Under the pieces are notes generated by a model, which saw only the letters and a list, made by a program, of their open reading frames with translations, searched no databases and was not told the DNA's origin. The translations under genes and the position numbers were made by a program. A stretch of 64,000 bases of DNA from the NCBI GenBank assembly GCA_944392985.1, contig CALXYL010000001.1, positions 153,125-217,124 on the forward strand, in the 5' to 3' direction. How positions within the stretch are numbered: the stretch's first letter is position 1; every line of letters begins with the position of its first letter. Positions 34,575 to 43,601 of the stretch are shown here, one piece after another. Source of the stretch: an uncultured Spirochaetaceae bacterium. GTDB taxonomy: Bacteria > Spirochaetota > Spirochaetia > Sphaerochaetales > Sphaerochaetaceae.

Positions 34575-35938
34575 CACGCCTCGCCTTCCTCGATCCTCAG
34601 CTCCTGTATGCGGCGCGTGATTGTCTTGCGTCCGATGCCAAGAAGCTCTGCAGCCTTCGTCTTGTTTCCCTTTGCAAAGGAGATCGTCTCAAGTATCAGC
34701 CTGCGCTCAGCCTCATCCATCGTAATCGGGAGCTCAAGAGTAAGGCTTGAACCCCCTCCTGCATTCCTCACCTGCTCAGGAAGGTCGTCCTTGTCGATAT
34801 ACTTCCCCTTTGCAAGCACCACAGCTGATTCAATCGCATTCTGAAGCTCCCTGATGTTGCCCGGCCAGGAATAGGAGTTGAGGAGCTTTCGTGCAGCGCT
34901 CGTGAACCCCTCAATCTTCCTCCTGTCCTTTGAATTGAACGCCTCCAGGAATGAAGCGGCAAGCAGATCAATATCCTCCTTGCGCTCCCTCAATGGAGGG
35001 ACTTCTATCCTGACGACGTTGAGCCTGTAGTAGAGATCCTCCCGGAAACTGCCTTTCCTGACCTCCTCCGAAAGATCCCTGTTGGTTGCACAGATGACAC
35101 GCACATCGACGGAAATCGGCCTCTCACCGCCGACCCTCTCGAATTCCCTCTCCTGCAGGACACGCAGCAACTTGACCTGCGTAGCCATATCGATCTCCCC
35201 GATCTCATCGAGGAATATCGTGCCGCCGTCAGCAAGCTCAAAGCGTCCCTTCTTAACGGAGGTCGCGCCGGTGAATGCACCCTTCTCATGACCGAAGAGC
35301 TCATCGGAGAGAAGCGTGTCCGTCAGAGCCGCGGCATGTACCTTCACGAATGGCTTGTCAGAACGTGATGAAAGCGCGACAAGGGCATCTGCGACAAGCT
35401 CCTTTCCAGTGCCTGACTCACCAGTGATGAGCACAGTGGCGGTCGTGTCGGCCACCTGCTCTATGACGTTCATCATGCGCCTCACCTTCTCCGAGCGTCC
35501 GATGATCCTGGAGTATCCACGCTCCTTCCTCAGCTCCCTCAGCTCCTCCGAGAGCTTCCTGTTCTGTTCCTTCAGCTCGGATGCTGTGATGCTCTTCTTC
35601 ACGACCAGCATCAGCTTGTCTATATCGACGGGCTTGGTGAAGAAATCAACAGCGCCGTCTCTCATCGTCTCGACTGCTGTCTCGATCGTGCCATGTCCTG
35701 TAAGGACAATCACAGGCAGTGTCGGATAAGCAGCTGAAATGCGCCTGAGAAGCTCATAGCCATCCATCCCTGGCATCCTCAGATCGGTTATGACAAGGTC
35801 TACGAGGTTCTTCTGCAGCTTCTCCCACGCCTCCTTGCCATCGGATGCGGTAATGACTGAATAGCCTTCATCCTCGAAGGCCATCCTCAATCCGGAAAGG
35901 ATATTCCTCTCATCATCAGCGATCAGCAGAGATGCCAT
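34574..35938 (-). CDS. sigma-54-dependent response regulator (NtrC family)
   Basis: 454 aa. Receiver domain with phosphoacceptor Asp52 in VITDLRMPGMDG and Lys102 in FFTKPVD; AAA+ domain with Walker A GESGTGKE (173-180), the sigma-54 contact loop GAFTGA (220-225), and Walker B GGTIFLDEIGE. A Fis-type HTH ends the protein (NKTKAAELLGIGRKTITRRI). ATG 35938 is the third of three consecutive ATGs after AAGGAGG and has the best spacing. It overlaps its cognate-looking kinase by 23 nt. Its GAFTGA loop implies a working RpoN elsewhere in the genome. Possible target: the sigma factor gene 3 kb away. Confidence 0.93.
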   Translation of the reverse strand: MASLLIADDERNILSGLRMAFEDEGYSVITASDGKEAWEKLQKNLVDLVITDLRMPGMDGYELLRRISAAYPTLPVIVLTGHGTIETAVETMRDGAVDFFTKPVDIDKLMLVVKKSITASELKEQNRKLSEELRELRKERGYSRIIGRSEKVRRMMNVIEQVADTTATVLITGESGTGKELVADALVALSSRSDKPFVKVHAAALTDTLLSDELFGHEKGAFTGATSVKKGRFELADGGTIFLDEIGEIDMATQVKLLRVLQEREFERVGGERPISVDVRVICATNRDLSEEVRKGSFREDLYYRLNVVRIEVPPLRERKEDIDLLAASFLEAFNSKDRRKIEGFTSAARKLLNSYSWPGNIRELQNAIESAVVLAKGKYIDKDDLPEQVRNAGGGSSLTLELPITMDEAERRLILETISFAKGNKTKAAELLGIGRKTITRRIQELRIEEGEA

Positions 35939-37109
35939 CATCATCCTCCTTGTTGCCCAACGCCTTCCGCTCAGAGGCAGGAACAGGCAGCTTGATCGTG
36001 AATACAGTGCCCTTTCCCATCTCCGAGGAGACATAGATATCCCCCCGATGTTCCTTTATGACCTTATACACGACAGTCAGCCCGAGACCAGTGCCGGATG
36101 CCTTCGTGGTGAAGTAAGGCTCGAAGATCTTCCCAAGGTGCTCATCATCGATCCCGCATCCTGTATCCTCGATTCTGATCGTCTCATAATCCCCATCAAG
36201 CTCCGCGGTTATGGTGAGGGTTCCGCCTCCCGCCATTGCAGAGAATGCGTTCTCAACGATATTGAGAAGGCTCTGCCTCAGATAGCGCGCATCCAGCTCG
36301 ATCCGAGGAAGGAACTTCTCGACATCGCACACGATCCTGATCCCCTTCTCCTCCGCCTCAGGAGCAAGGAATGTAACAAGATCGCTGATAACGCTTTCCA
36401 GCGATCCAAGACGTAGCTCGATATCCATCGGACGGACTGCGAAAAGAAAATCAACTGCGATCTTGTTCAGGTGGTCGATCTCCTCATCGAGAACAGTCAG
36501 ATAACGCTCAGCCCCGTCTGCAGTGATGCTGCCTTTCGTGGAAAGCGTCTTGCGCATGAGCTGGAGATGGATCTTCATCGCGGCAAGCGGATTCTTTATC
36601 TCATGGGCGATCCCTGCAGCCATCGTCGTCATGGAAGCCAGCGACTCGGTACGCCTGAGACGAGTCTCCTTCCTGATCTCCTCGGTGATATCGCGTATAA
36701 CGACATCGGTATAAGAGCCCTCTGGAAGATGAAGCGAAGTGAATGAGATGCGCTCGGTCCTGGTCTCAGAACCTCTGCTGAATACAAAATCCTGCGGCTC
36801 GGGCTTCTCAGCACCTGAGAAAACAGCGATGAGGAATGCCCTGACCTCGCTGTCTATCATCAGCTCATCAAGCCTCATCCCCACTTTGAGCCTGCGTCTC
36901 CTGTCAGAAGGCAGCAGGTGGAACACTGATCTGTTGGCAAAGACGATCTTCAGATCAGGAGAGAACACGATATGGCCTTCCGGAAGGGAATCTATCAGCG
37001 CAGCAAGACCATCTGCCTCATCCATCTGGTTCTGGATGAGCTTCCTCAGCTCCCCCTCAGGCAATGATGATAGATCCCCGATGACCTTCCTCAGGAGCTT
37101 ATTCGCCAT
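35916..37109 (-). CDS. soluble PAS-domain histidine kinase (NtrB-like)
   Basis: 397 aa without any membrane helix or signal peptide. A PAS domain (about 35-145, ALIDSLPEGHIVFSPDLKIVFANRS) leads to the H box AAGIAHEIKNPLAAMK with phospho-His169. The ATPase domain carries N-box NIVENAFSAM, G1 EDTGCGID and G2 GTGLGLTVVYKVI. Layout and cytoplasmic location resemble NtrB or the Rrp2-partner Hk2 of Borrelia. It overlaps holB by 11 nt upstream and the response regulator by 23 nt downstream. The signal sensed is not evident. Confidence 0.92.
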   Translation of the reverse strand: MANKLLRKVIGDLSSLPEGELRKLIQNQMDEADGLAALIDSLPEGHIVFSPDLKIVFANRSVFHLLPSDRRRRLKVGMRLDELMIDSEVRAFLIAVFSGAEKPEPQDFVFSRGSETRTERISFTSLHLPEGSYTDVVIRDITEEIRKETRLRRTESLASMTTMAAGIAHEIKNPLAAMKIHLQLMRKTLSTKGSITADGAERYLTVLDEEIDHLNKIAVDFLFAVRPMDIELRLGSLESVISDLVTFLAPEAEEKGIRIVCDVEKFLPRIELDARYLRQSLLNIVENAFSAMAGGGTLTITAELDGDYETIRIEDTGCGIDDEHLGKIFEPYFTTKASGTGLGLTVVYKVIKEHRGDIYVSSEMGKGTVFTIKLPVPASERKALGNKEDDDGISADR

Positions 37110-38280
37110 TTTCCACCTCCCTAAGTGCCAGATCGAGAGCAGTCCTTATGCTCATGTTGTATGTATCGCTCCGATAAAGCGCAGTGGACAGGGATTTCCA
37201 TATCCTCCTAGCGCGGCCTGCCGGCATCCGGCACAGCCTTGCTTCCACAGCAGCTGCTACGCACCGTCTGAAGTATCCGTATCCCGACATCTTCTCAACC
37301 GAAGAGAAGAGCGTATCCTCCTCTTCAATCGAAAGCATCCGTCCACTGCAGAGCGCATCGGTATAAAGTGCCACTGCCTTGTCCATTGCCTCTCTGTCCT
37401 TCTCATCCGAACCCTGCTCGAAGAAGAACGACTCGAAGGAAGGATACTTCCCATAGATGGAGAAGATCTCCCCGATCAGAGCGGAGACTGTAGATGATCC
37501 AAGCTGAGGGAAATCAAAGCGCCGCACGCGGGAAAGAACTGTCGGCAGCAACCGAGAAGGCTGTGAGGAGATAAGGATCAGATGGCTATGCATCGGGGGC
37601 TCCTCAAGCAGCTTGAGCATGCTGTTCTCAGCGCCCTCTGCAATATCCTCTGGATCCTCGATGATGACGCACTTCTCATCGCTTCCCTCCTCAAGCCAGT
37701 CCCTGACCCTGCGTATCTCATCGATTGTCGCACCGTGGCTTCTCTTGCCCATCGTGAAGAAATCCTCCTTCATCCGGCCAAGAAGCGCAGAGGAGATATC
37801 CTCAGCCTTTTTCGCGTCGATCGCACTTTCATCCTCAAGGGCAAGGATAACTGCATCGACTGCTTCTGCATTGGAGAAAAGGCTTCCACCCCTTCCCTCC
37901 TCATCACGTGCCTTTGCAGAGCTCTTCTTCCCCTCGTACAGCGGAGCAATGGCAGCATGGTACTGAAGCAGCGTCCTCCTTACAGAATCAATGAGGAACA
38001 GTCGGCTTCTATCGTTGCGCTGCCGGGAAAAGAGCTGGACAGCAGCCCTTGTCTCCATGGTCCTGTCACGGGAGGCAAGGTACATCACATTCCCTGACCG
38101 AAGGAAAGGACGGCTTTCATCCTCTCCTGTAAGATGGAACGCTAGATCGAGGGCCCCTGTAAGGCGCGAGGAGCCGGCACACCCTGCAAAGAGGATGGAT
38201 TGGGGAAGCATGCCTGATCTGACAGCATCCTCAAGCTCCGCACAGACAGAGGGCTGTGTCCTTCTGAGGTTTCCCAGCAC
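37099..38280 (-). CDS. holB: DNA polymerase III delta' subunit-like clamp-loader protein
   Basis: 393 aa. The AAA+ core is recognisable by CVIIEDPEDIAEGAENSMLK followed by LLEEPPMHSHLILISSQ and the sensor TVLSRVRRFDF, as in delta'. The P-loop is degenerate (GCAGSSRLTGAL), expected for the non-hydrolysing delta' subunit, and no zinc-finger cysteine cluster is seen. A longer than usual charged insertion (about residues 115-150) precedes the core. It lies 3 nt after cvpA and overlaps the kinase. Confidence 0.82.
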   Translation of the reverse strand: MLGNLRRTQPSVCAELEDAVRSGMLPQSILFAGCAGSSRLTGALDLAFHLTGEDESRPFLRSGNVMYLASRDRTMETRAAVQLFSRQRNDRSRLFLIDSVRRTLLQYHAAIAPLYEGKKSSAKARDEEGRGGSLFSNAEAVDAVILALEDESAIDAKKAEDISSALLGRMKEDFFTMGKRSHGATIDEIRRVRDWLEEGSDEKCVIIEDPEDIAEGAENSMLKLLEEPPMHSHLILISSQPSRLLPTVLSRVRRFDFPQLGSSTVSALIGEIFSIYGKYPSFESFFFEQGSDEKDREAMDKAVALYTDALCSGRMLSIEEEDTLFSSVEKMSGYGYFRRCVAAAVEARLCRMPAGRARRIWKSLSTALYRSDTYNMSIRTALDLALREVENGE

Positions 38281-38283
38281 CTG

Positions 38284-38781
38284 CTACCTCACGGCTCCGA
38301 GTATCGTCGGGAAAAGAGGCTTTATCATCCGCTCGATGATGATACTCGAATCGGTGAATGCCGAGATGTCCACAAAGGACTGGTAGTTCAGGATCGCAAG
38401 TATGAATGAGATGACGATAGCGGAAACGATAAGGCCCCAGACGAAGCCGAGTATATGGTTCAGTGCAGGCACGATCTCCAGCACCTTTGCAAGCATCGAA
38501 CCGAATATCCCGATGATCGCAAAGACCAGGAGTGATAGAAGCACGAATGAGATCAGGCATGAAAGAAAGTATGCCAGCCCTGTATTGGAGGAGAGCGTCA
38601 GAGCGATCGGCCTCGTGAAAAGCAGCGCGATGGGAACGGAAAGAACGAAGCCCGCGACATTGGCAAGCTGTCGAGCGAAGCCTGTTATGCAGCCTGAAAC
38701 AGCGCTGACAAGGAGTATTGCCAGAACGGCGAGATCCAATATGCCCAGAGAGAGCGATCCAATCGTAAGAGTCCAGTCCAT
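38284..38781 (-). CDS. cvpA: CvpA-family membrane protein
   Basis: 165 aa, four predicted membrane helices, matching the CvpA/colicin V production family: [36 protein letters not shown] and a conserved [16 protein letters not shown] helix. ATG 38781 is chosen because a TATTAT -10 ends 7 nt upstream and the CvpA homology begins there; the longer frame adds residues without support. Heads the operon containing holB, the two-component system and dinG, and diverges from secA. Family role in envelope homeostasis is only partly understood. Confidence 0.82.
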   Translation of the reverse strand: MDWTLTIGSLSLGILDLAVLAILLVSAVSGCITGFARQLANVAGFVLSVPIALLFTRPIALTLSSNTGLAYFLSCLISFVLLSLLVFAIIGIFGSMLAKVLEIVPALNHILGFVWGLIVSAIVISFILAILNYQSFVDISAFTDSSIIIERMIKPLFPTILGAVR

Positions 38782-38871
38782 AAAACATATAATACCGGGA
38801 TTCTCCATTTTGGGACAGGTCACTGTCACGATAATCTACCCATTCAGCGTTCTTTTGATTATCTTATCCAC

Positions 38872-41625
38872 ATGGCGAATTTCTTTGCAGCCCTTTTTGG
38901 GGGCACCAAGCATGACAAGGATATGAAGCGTCTCCGCCCGATCGTGGAGAGTGTCAGGAATGAATACGGATGGGCAGAATCCCTCAGGGATGAGGATTTT
39001 CCGCGCATCACCGCTGAGTGGAAGGAAGAGGTAAGGAATGGCAGGAAGCTCGATGAACTGCTGCCGAAAGCCTTTGCGTTGGCACGGGAAGCAGCTGGCA
39101 GGGTTCTGGGAGAGCGGCACTACGATGTGCAGATCATGGGAGCCATAGTCCTTCATCAGGGAGCGATCCTCGAGATGAAGACTGGAGAAGGCAAGACGCT
39201 CACTGCCGTTCCCGCCGCATACCTCAACGCGCTTGAAGGAAAGGGTGTGCATATCGTCACCGTGAATGATTATCTTGCACAGCGAGACGCGGAATGGATG
39301 GGCAGGGTCTATTCATTCCTGGGCCTTACCACGGGATGCATCGTCGCCGGAGAGGATGAAGGACGCAAGAGAGCCGCATACAGCGCTGATATCACCTACG
39401 GCACGAACAACGAATTCGGCTTTGATTACCTCAGGGACAACATGAAGATGACTTACCAGCAGAAGCTGCAGCCAAAGCATCACTTCTGCATCGTCGATGA
39501 GATAGACTCGATCCTCATCGATGAGGCACGCACCCCTCTCATCATATCGGGACAGGCTGATGATGATACGCCACGTGTCAGAGCCGCAAAGGCGGTTGTT
39601 CCCTTCCTGAAGGAATGCGAGAAGGATCCTGAGACCGGTGAATACTACGAGCTTACACCGATGGAGAAGCTCGACAGGGAAGCATACGCTGCATTCGATG
39701 AGAAAGGCGACTTCAAGCTGGACGAGAAATCGAAGAAGGTCACGTTCACCAAGCAGGGAATGACCCATATCGAGCAGCTCCTTGCAAAGGAAGGCGCTCT
39801 CAAGCCATCGAAGGATGAGAACGGGAATACAGCTGTCTCGCTTTATGATGAGGACAATTTCGAGCTTGTCCACTATGTGACACAGGCTGTACGCGCCCAG
39901 TACATGTACAGAAGGGATGTGGATTACCTTGTGAAGGATGGAGAGGTTCAGATCGTCGATGAGTTCACAGGACGTGTCCTGCCCGGCAGAAGATACTCCG
40001 AGGGACTGCATCAGGCAATAGAGGCAAAGGAGAATGTCTCGGTACGCGGGCAGTCAAAGACATTTGCGACGATCACGTTCCAGAACTTCTTCCGTATGTA
40101 TGACAAGATATCGGGAATGACAGGCACCGCAGACACGGAAGCAACCGAGTTCAAACAGATCTACTCCCTTGATGTCGTCGTCATCCCCACGAACGTGCCA
40201 GTGCAGAGGAAGGATCTGCCGGATCTCACCTACTACGATGAACAGATGAAGTTCAGAGCCATCGTCAATGCTGTCAAACGCATCCATGCAACCGGGCAGC
40301 CGATACTCATAGGCACGACATCGATTGAGAAAAGCGAGAGGCTCTCGTCGATGCTGACGCGGGAAGGCATCAGGCACGAGGTTCTGAATGCGAAGAACCA
40401 TGCGCGGGAAGCGTACATCATCGGTGAAGCCGGAGCCAAAGGTGCCGTGACTATTGCGACGAACATGGCGGGACGCGGTACTGACATCAAGCTCGGCGGC
40501 TCCCCTATGCACCTTGCGATCAGGAAAGTCGGAAGCGATGCAGATCCAGAGACGCTGAAGAAGGCCATGGAAGAGGTCATGCCTGAATACAGAAAGGCAT
40601 ATGAGGAAGTGAAATCCCTCGGGGGCCTTTACATCATCGGCTCTGAGCGCCACGAGTCAAGGCGTATCGATAACCAGCTGCGCGGAAGGTCAGGCAGGCA
40701 GGGAGACCCGGGCACGAGCCAGTTCTACATCTCCCTTGAGGATTCTCTGATGAGGCTCTTTGCAAAGGATGGACTGAGGGAGATGATAGGACGGCTTGGC
40801 CTGAAGGATGGGGAACCTATCCAGCACAAGCTCCTTGACAATGCAATCGAGAATGCACAGAAGCGTGTCGAGGAAAGGAACTTCCAGATCAGGAAGCATC
40901 TTCTAGAATACGATGATGTGCTGAATGAGCAGAGGAACTTCATCTACTCCGAACGCGACAGGATACTGCAGGATGAGGATCTTCTTGAGCGTGTGATCGA
41001 GAACACGAAGGAGTATGTCGAAGAAGCCTGGGAGGATGCAGACGGGGATAGCGAGAAGTTCGCAGAGGACTACCAGCGCATCTTCGCCACAAGGCCGAAT
41101 GAGGCAATCGCCAATGATAAAGCCGCAATCGAGGAGGAGCTTGAGAGGAATCTCCGGGACAAGGAAGCGAAGGTCGGAAAGGCAAATCTCAATCTCTATA
41201 TACGCTTTGTGTATCTGAGGAACATCGACAGAAGATGGATCGATCATCTCGATGCACTGGAGGATATCCGCGATGCGGCATCGCTCATGAGCTATGCGCA
41301 GAAGAATCCGCTTGTTGAGTACAAGAATACGGCATCCGACGCATTCGATGAGATGATTTCGTCAATTACAGAGGCAGTGGTGAGAAACATCAATGCCGTA
41401 AGGATCAGTCTCCAGCCGAGATCTGAGCAGAAAGCACAGGGAGGCAGGCTGCAGACGCTCCATCGCTCCCCTGTCTCCTCTGCCCAGCAGAGGACGGCAG
41501 TCTCTTCGGAATCACAGGCCCAGAACACAACGATTGTCAGATCAACACCGAAGGTCGGGCGCAATGACCCATGCCCATGCGGCAGCGGGAAGAAGTACAA
41601 GAACTGCTGCGGAAAGAGATTCTAG
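38872..41625 (+). CDS. secA: preprotein translocase motor SecA
   Basis: ATPase that drives secreted proteins through SecYEG. The 917-aa product has Walker [12 protein letters not shown], the DEAD box [15 protein letters not shown], the preprotein cross-linking domain, NBD2 with [14 protein letters not shown], and the C-terminal zinc-binding tail [13 protein letters not shown] that contacts SecB or lipid. ATG 38872 has no Shine-Dalgarno sequence; a TATCTT -10-like hexamer ends 6 nt upstream, so the mRNA may be leaderless. It is followed by its own terminator. Confidence 0.97.
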   Translation: MANFFAALFGGTKHDKDMKRLRPIVESVRNEYGWAESLRDEDFPRITAEWKEEVRNGRKLDELLPKAFALAREAAGRVLGERHYDVQIMGAIVLHQGAILEMKTGEGKTLTAVPAAYLNALEGKGVHIVTVNDYLAQRDAEWMGRVYSFLGLTTGCIVAGEDEGRKRAAYSADITYGTNNEFGFDYLRDNMKMTYQQKLQPKHHFCIVDEIDSILIDEARTPLIISGQADDDTPRVRAAKAVVPFLKECEKDPETGEYYELTPMEKLDREAYAAFDEKGDFKLDEKSKKVTFTKQGMTHIEQLLAKEGALKPSKDENGNTAVSLYDEDNFELVHYVTQAVRAQYMYRRDVDYLVKDGEVQIVDEFTGRVLPGRRYSEGLHQAIEAKENVSVRGQSKTFATITFQNFFRMYDKISGMTGTADTEATEFKQIYSLDVVVIPTNVPVQRKDLPDLTYYDEQMKFRAIVNAVKRIHATGQPILIGTTSIEKSERLSSMLTREGIRHEVLNAKNHAREAYIIGEAGAKGAVTIATNMAGRGTDIKLGGSPMHLAIRKVGSDADPETLKKAMEEVMPEYRKAYEEVKSLGGLYIIGSERHESRRIDNQLRGRSGRQGDPGTSQFYISLEDSLMRLFAKDGLREMIGRLGLKDGEPIQHKLLDNAIENAQKRVEERNFQIRKHLLEYDDVLNEQRNFIYSERDRILQDEDLLERVIENTKEYVEEAWEDADGDSEKFAEDYQRIFATRPNEAIANDKAAIEEELERNLRDKEAKVGKANLNLYIRFVYLRNIDRRWIDHLDALEDIRDAASLMSYAQKNPLVEYKNTASDAFDEMISSITEAVVRNINAVRISLQPRSEQKAQGGRLQTLHRSPVSSAQQRTAVSSESQAQNTTIVRSTPKVGRNDPCPCGSGKKYKNCCGKRF

Positions 41626-41633
41626 GATGAAGG

Positions 41634-41658
41634 GCTGCCGTGAAAACGGCAGCTTTCC
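41634..41658 (+). terminator. terminator of secA
   Basis: Hairpin GCTGCCGT GAAA ACGGCAGC with a GAAA tetraloop, then TTTCC. It sits between secA and the convergent LysM gene and could act in both directions. Confidence 0.75.
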
Positions 41659-41678
41659 ATTAAAAGGAAGGACAGAGA

Positions 41679-42686
41679 TCAGAGATCTGCAAGGTTCATT
41701 GGATCCATGGCAACCCCGTTCTGCTCTACGGAGAATATGACAGAGGGTTCGGGGAAGATCGGGTTGCTTGTTCCTATCGCTCCGATGATACCGCCTTCCG
41801 CGACGCTTTCAGAGGTCTTTACGCTGACGGACTCCAATGCAGAGTAGCATGTCACATAGCCATTGTCATGAACGAGCTTCACAGAACGCCCGAACACAGG
41901 ATCCGAATAGATATCGACAACAATCCCAGCAGCAGCGGCGCGCACGGCCTCCCCTGCCTTTGACGTAAGCATCACGCCCTGGAGGGGATGTCCTTTGACA
42001 AGCTCACCGAAACGGGCTCCGATGGAACTGCCAGGAAGTGGGGAAGAGAAGATGTAGCTGGATGCAGTGGGTATGGCCCCAGGCACGGGAACGAATACAG
42101 CATCACCGGGAACAACAGATGTGTATGCCTTCCCGTTCATCGCAGCAAGATCAGGAGCGGTAAGCTCCGGGTTGTAGCTATTCACAATATCTGAAAGCGT
42201 ATCCCCTTCAGCGATGATGCAGAGTATGCCATCAACAGGCGGCAGCCTGAGCTCCGTTCCGGGCCGTGGATTGGTATTCGTCAGCCTGTTTACAGAGACA
42301 ATCGTCTCCGGGCTTATGCCATATGACTCCGCAATCGATGTGAGCGTATCCCCTTCGGCTACTGTATAGACATTGAATACAATCGCAGCAACATCCGCAG
42401 AGGCCTTCTCAATCCTTGGGCTCCGGGGTTTTGCCTCCACCTTCTCCTCCGGTTCAGCAGGAATGGGCTCTACCTCGGCCACAGTTTCAGCAGGCGATGC
42501 AGTCTCCTCTTCCTGAACTGCATTGACAGGTGGCTGTTCCTGCGGGGAGAAAAGCAGATAGAGGATTATCGCGATCAGTGTCAGCAGGACCCCGATAGCG
42601 GCAATCGCCGCAGAGAGCCTTCCGTTTCCTTCCTTCCTCTCGCGGTATCCTTCAGGTGGCATATCATCATAGCTGTAACGTCCCAT
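41679..42686 (-). CDS. LysM/LytM (M23-like) envelope protein, catalytic residues lost
   Basis: 335 aa. An N-terminal cytoplasmic tail precedes one membrane helix (about 26-47) and a Pro/Glu-rich linker. Two LysM modules follow (YTVAEGDTLTSIAESYGISP and ILCIIAEGDTLSDIVNSYNP) and then a C-terminal M23/LytM fold. The M23 zinc site is not intact: HPLQGVML stands where HxxxD is expected, and TCYSAL replaces the YxH(L) His. This resembles EnvC/NlpD-type pseudoenzymes that activate amidases. Divergent from the truncated PBP gene with 39 nt between them, suggesting related envelope roles. Confidence 0.82.
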   Translation of the reverse strand: MGRYSYDDMPPEGYRERKEGNGRLSAAIAAIGVLLTLIAIILYLLFSPQEQPPVNAVQEEETASPAETVAEVEPIPAEPEEKVEAKPRSPRIEKASADVAAIVFNVYTVAEGDTLTSIAESYGISPETIVSVNRLTNTNPRPGTELRLPPVDGILCIIAEGDTLSDIVNSYNPELTAPDLAAMNGKAYTSVVPGDAVFVPVPGAIPTASSYIFSSPLPGSSIGARFGELVKGHPLQGVMLTSKAGEAVRAAAAGIVVDIYSDPVFGRSVKLVHDNGYVTCYSALESVSVKTSESVAEGGIIGAIGTSNPIFPEPSVIFSVEQNGVAMDPMNLADL

Positions 42687-42689
42687 CTA

Positions 42690-42718
42690 TCGACAATCCT
42701 CGAACTGCCGACTATTAT
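42690..42718 (+). promoter_or_regulatory. leaderless promoter of the PBP-pedestal gene
   Basis: -35 TCGACA (42690-42695), 17-nt spacer, -10 TATTAT (42713-42718). The ATG at 42726 is 7 nt beyond the -10. Confidence 0.65.
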
Positions 42719-42725
42719 TTTACAT

Positions 42726-43601
42726 ATGACCGAAAATGGCAATAAGGGAGGTTCTGCGCTCCTTTTCCTGCTCTCTGCTGTGGCTCTGATCATCGTGATG
42801 CTCCGCATAGGGATCCTGCAGCTTTCAGGGGTTGGCGGTGAACCGATCTACGATGATCCGCAGCTCTCGATATCCCTTGTAAGGGGAAGCATACTCGACA
42901 GGAACGGCAGCTATCTTGCAATACAGGCTCCTGATTACGGCTTCCAGATCCATCTCAATGACGCATCTCCCGCGGAGGCAGCTGCTTTCATATCTTCCTA
43001 CACAAGGGAGAATGCGATCTCAATAGAGAACAGAATAGAGAACGGGGAGGATTTCATAAGGGTTTCACAGATACTCTCCACCGATGAGATGAAAATGATA
43101 ATGCAGGAGGAATCGGAGCTGTCGCTTCTTGATGATATCACGCCATCTTCGGTTGAGCGGAGGAAATACCCCTTCCCTGCCACCTCCGCAATCGTGGGAA
43201 ACGTTGACGGACAGATGAAAGGGGTCTCAGGAATCGAGCGGCTCTGCAATGCATATCTGTCACCTGTTCCAAGCATCTACAGCGCTGTTGCCCATGGCAG
43301 TGATATCCATCTCACGATCGACAGCGCGGTACAGGGCGCGCTTGGCTATATCATGCAATCTGTGGATCCCGATGGGGAGGCTGCCATCATCTCCCCGGAC
43401 AATGAGATCCTCGCATGGTGGGGAGAGGCTCCCGACAGGATACTGACAAGGATGATCGCCGCAGAAGGGGAAACGAGGAAGAACGCCACTTCCCCGTTCA
43501 GATACACGGAGGAGATCTCAGATGGCTACAGGGCGTACATACACTCCGAGCACAAGGATGAGATACTCACGATAATGGAGGATTTCCTCTCACTGAAGTG
43601 A
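42726..43601 (+). CDS. class B penicillin-binding protein remnant lacking the transpeptidase domain
   Basis: 291 aa. One membrane helix (11-31), then the class B PBP pedestal: RGSILDRNGSYLAI (53-66), the linker KGVSGIERLCNAYL (165-178), GSDIHLTIDSAVQ (191-203) and EAAIISPDNEILAWWGEAP. In PBP2/FtsI this last strand opens the transpeptidase domain, but here the protein stops about 60 residues later. SxxK, SxN and KTG motifs are absent. The frame is open and has a clean promoter, and the downstream DNA is the flhF gene on the other strand, so no lost 3' half is present. It may be a structural partner of FtsW or a decaying FtsI. Confidence 0.8.
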   Translation: MTENGNKGGSALLFLLSAVALIIVMLRIGILQLSGVGGEPIYDDPQLSISLVRGSILDRNGSYLAIQAPDYGFQIHLNDASPAEAAAFISSYTRENAISIENRIENGEDFIRVSQILSTDEMKMIMQEESELSLLDDITPSSVERRKYPFPATSAIVGNVDGQMKGVSGIERLCNAYLSPVPSIYSAVAHGSDIHLTIDSAVQGALGYIMQSVDPDGEAAIISPDNEILAWWGEAPDRILTRMIAAEGETRKNATSPFRYTEEISDGYRAYIHSEHKDEILTIMEDFLSLK

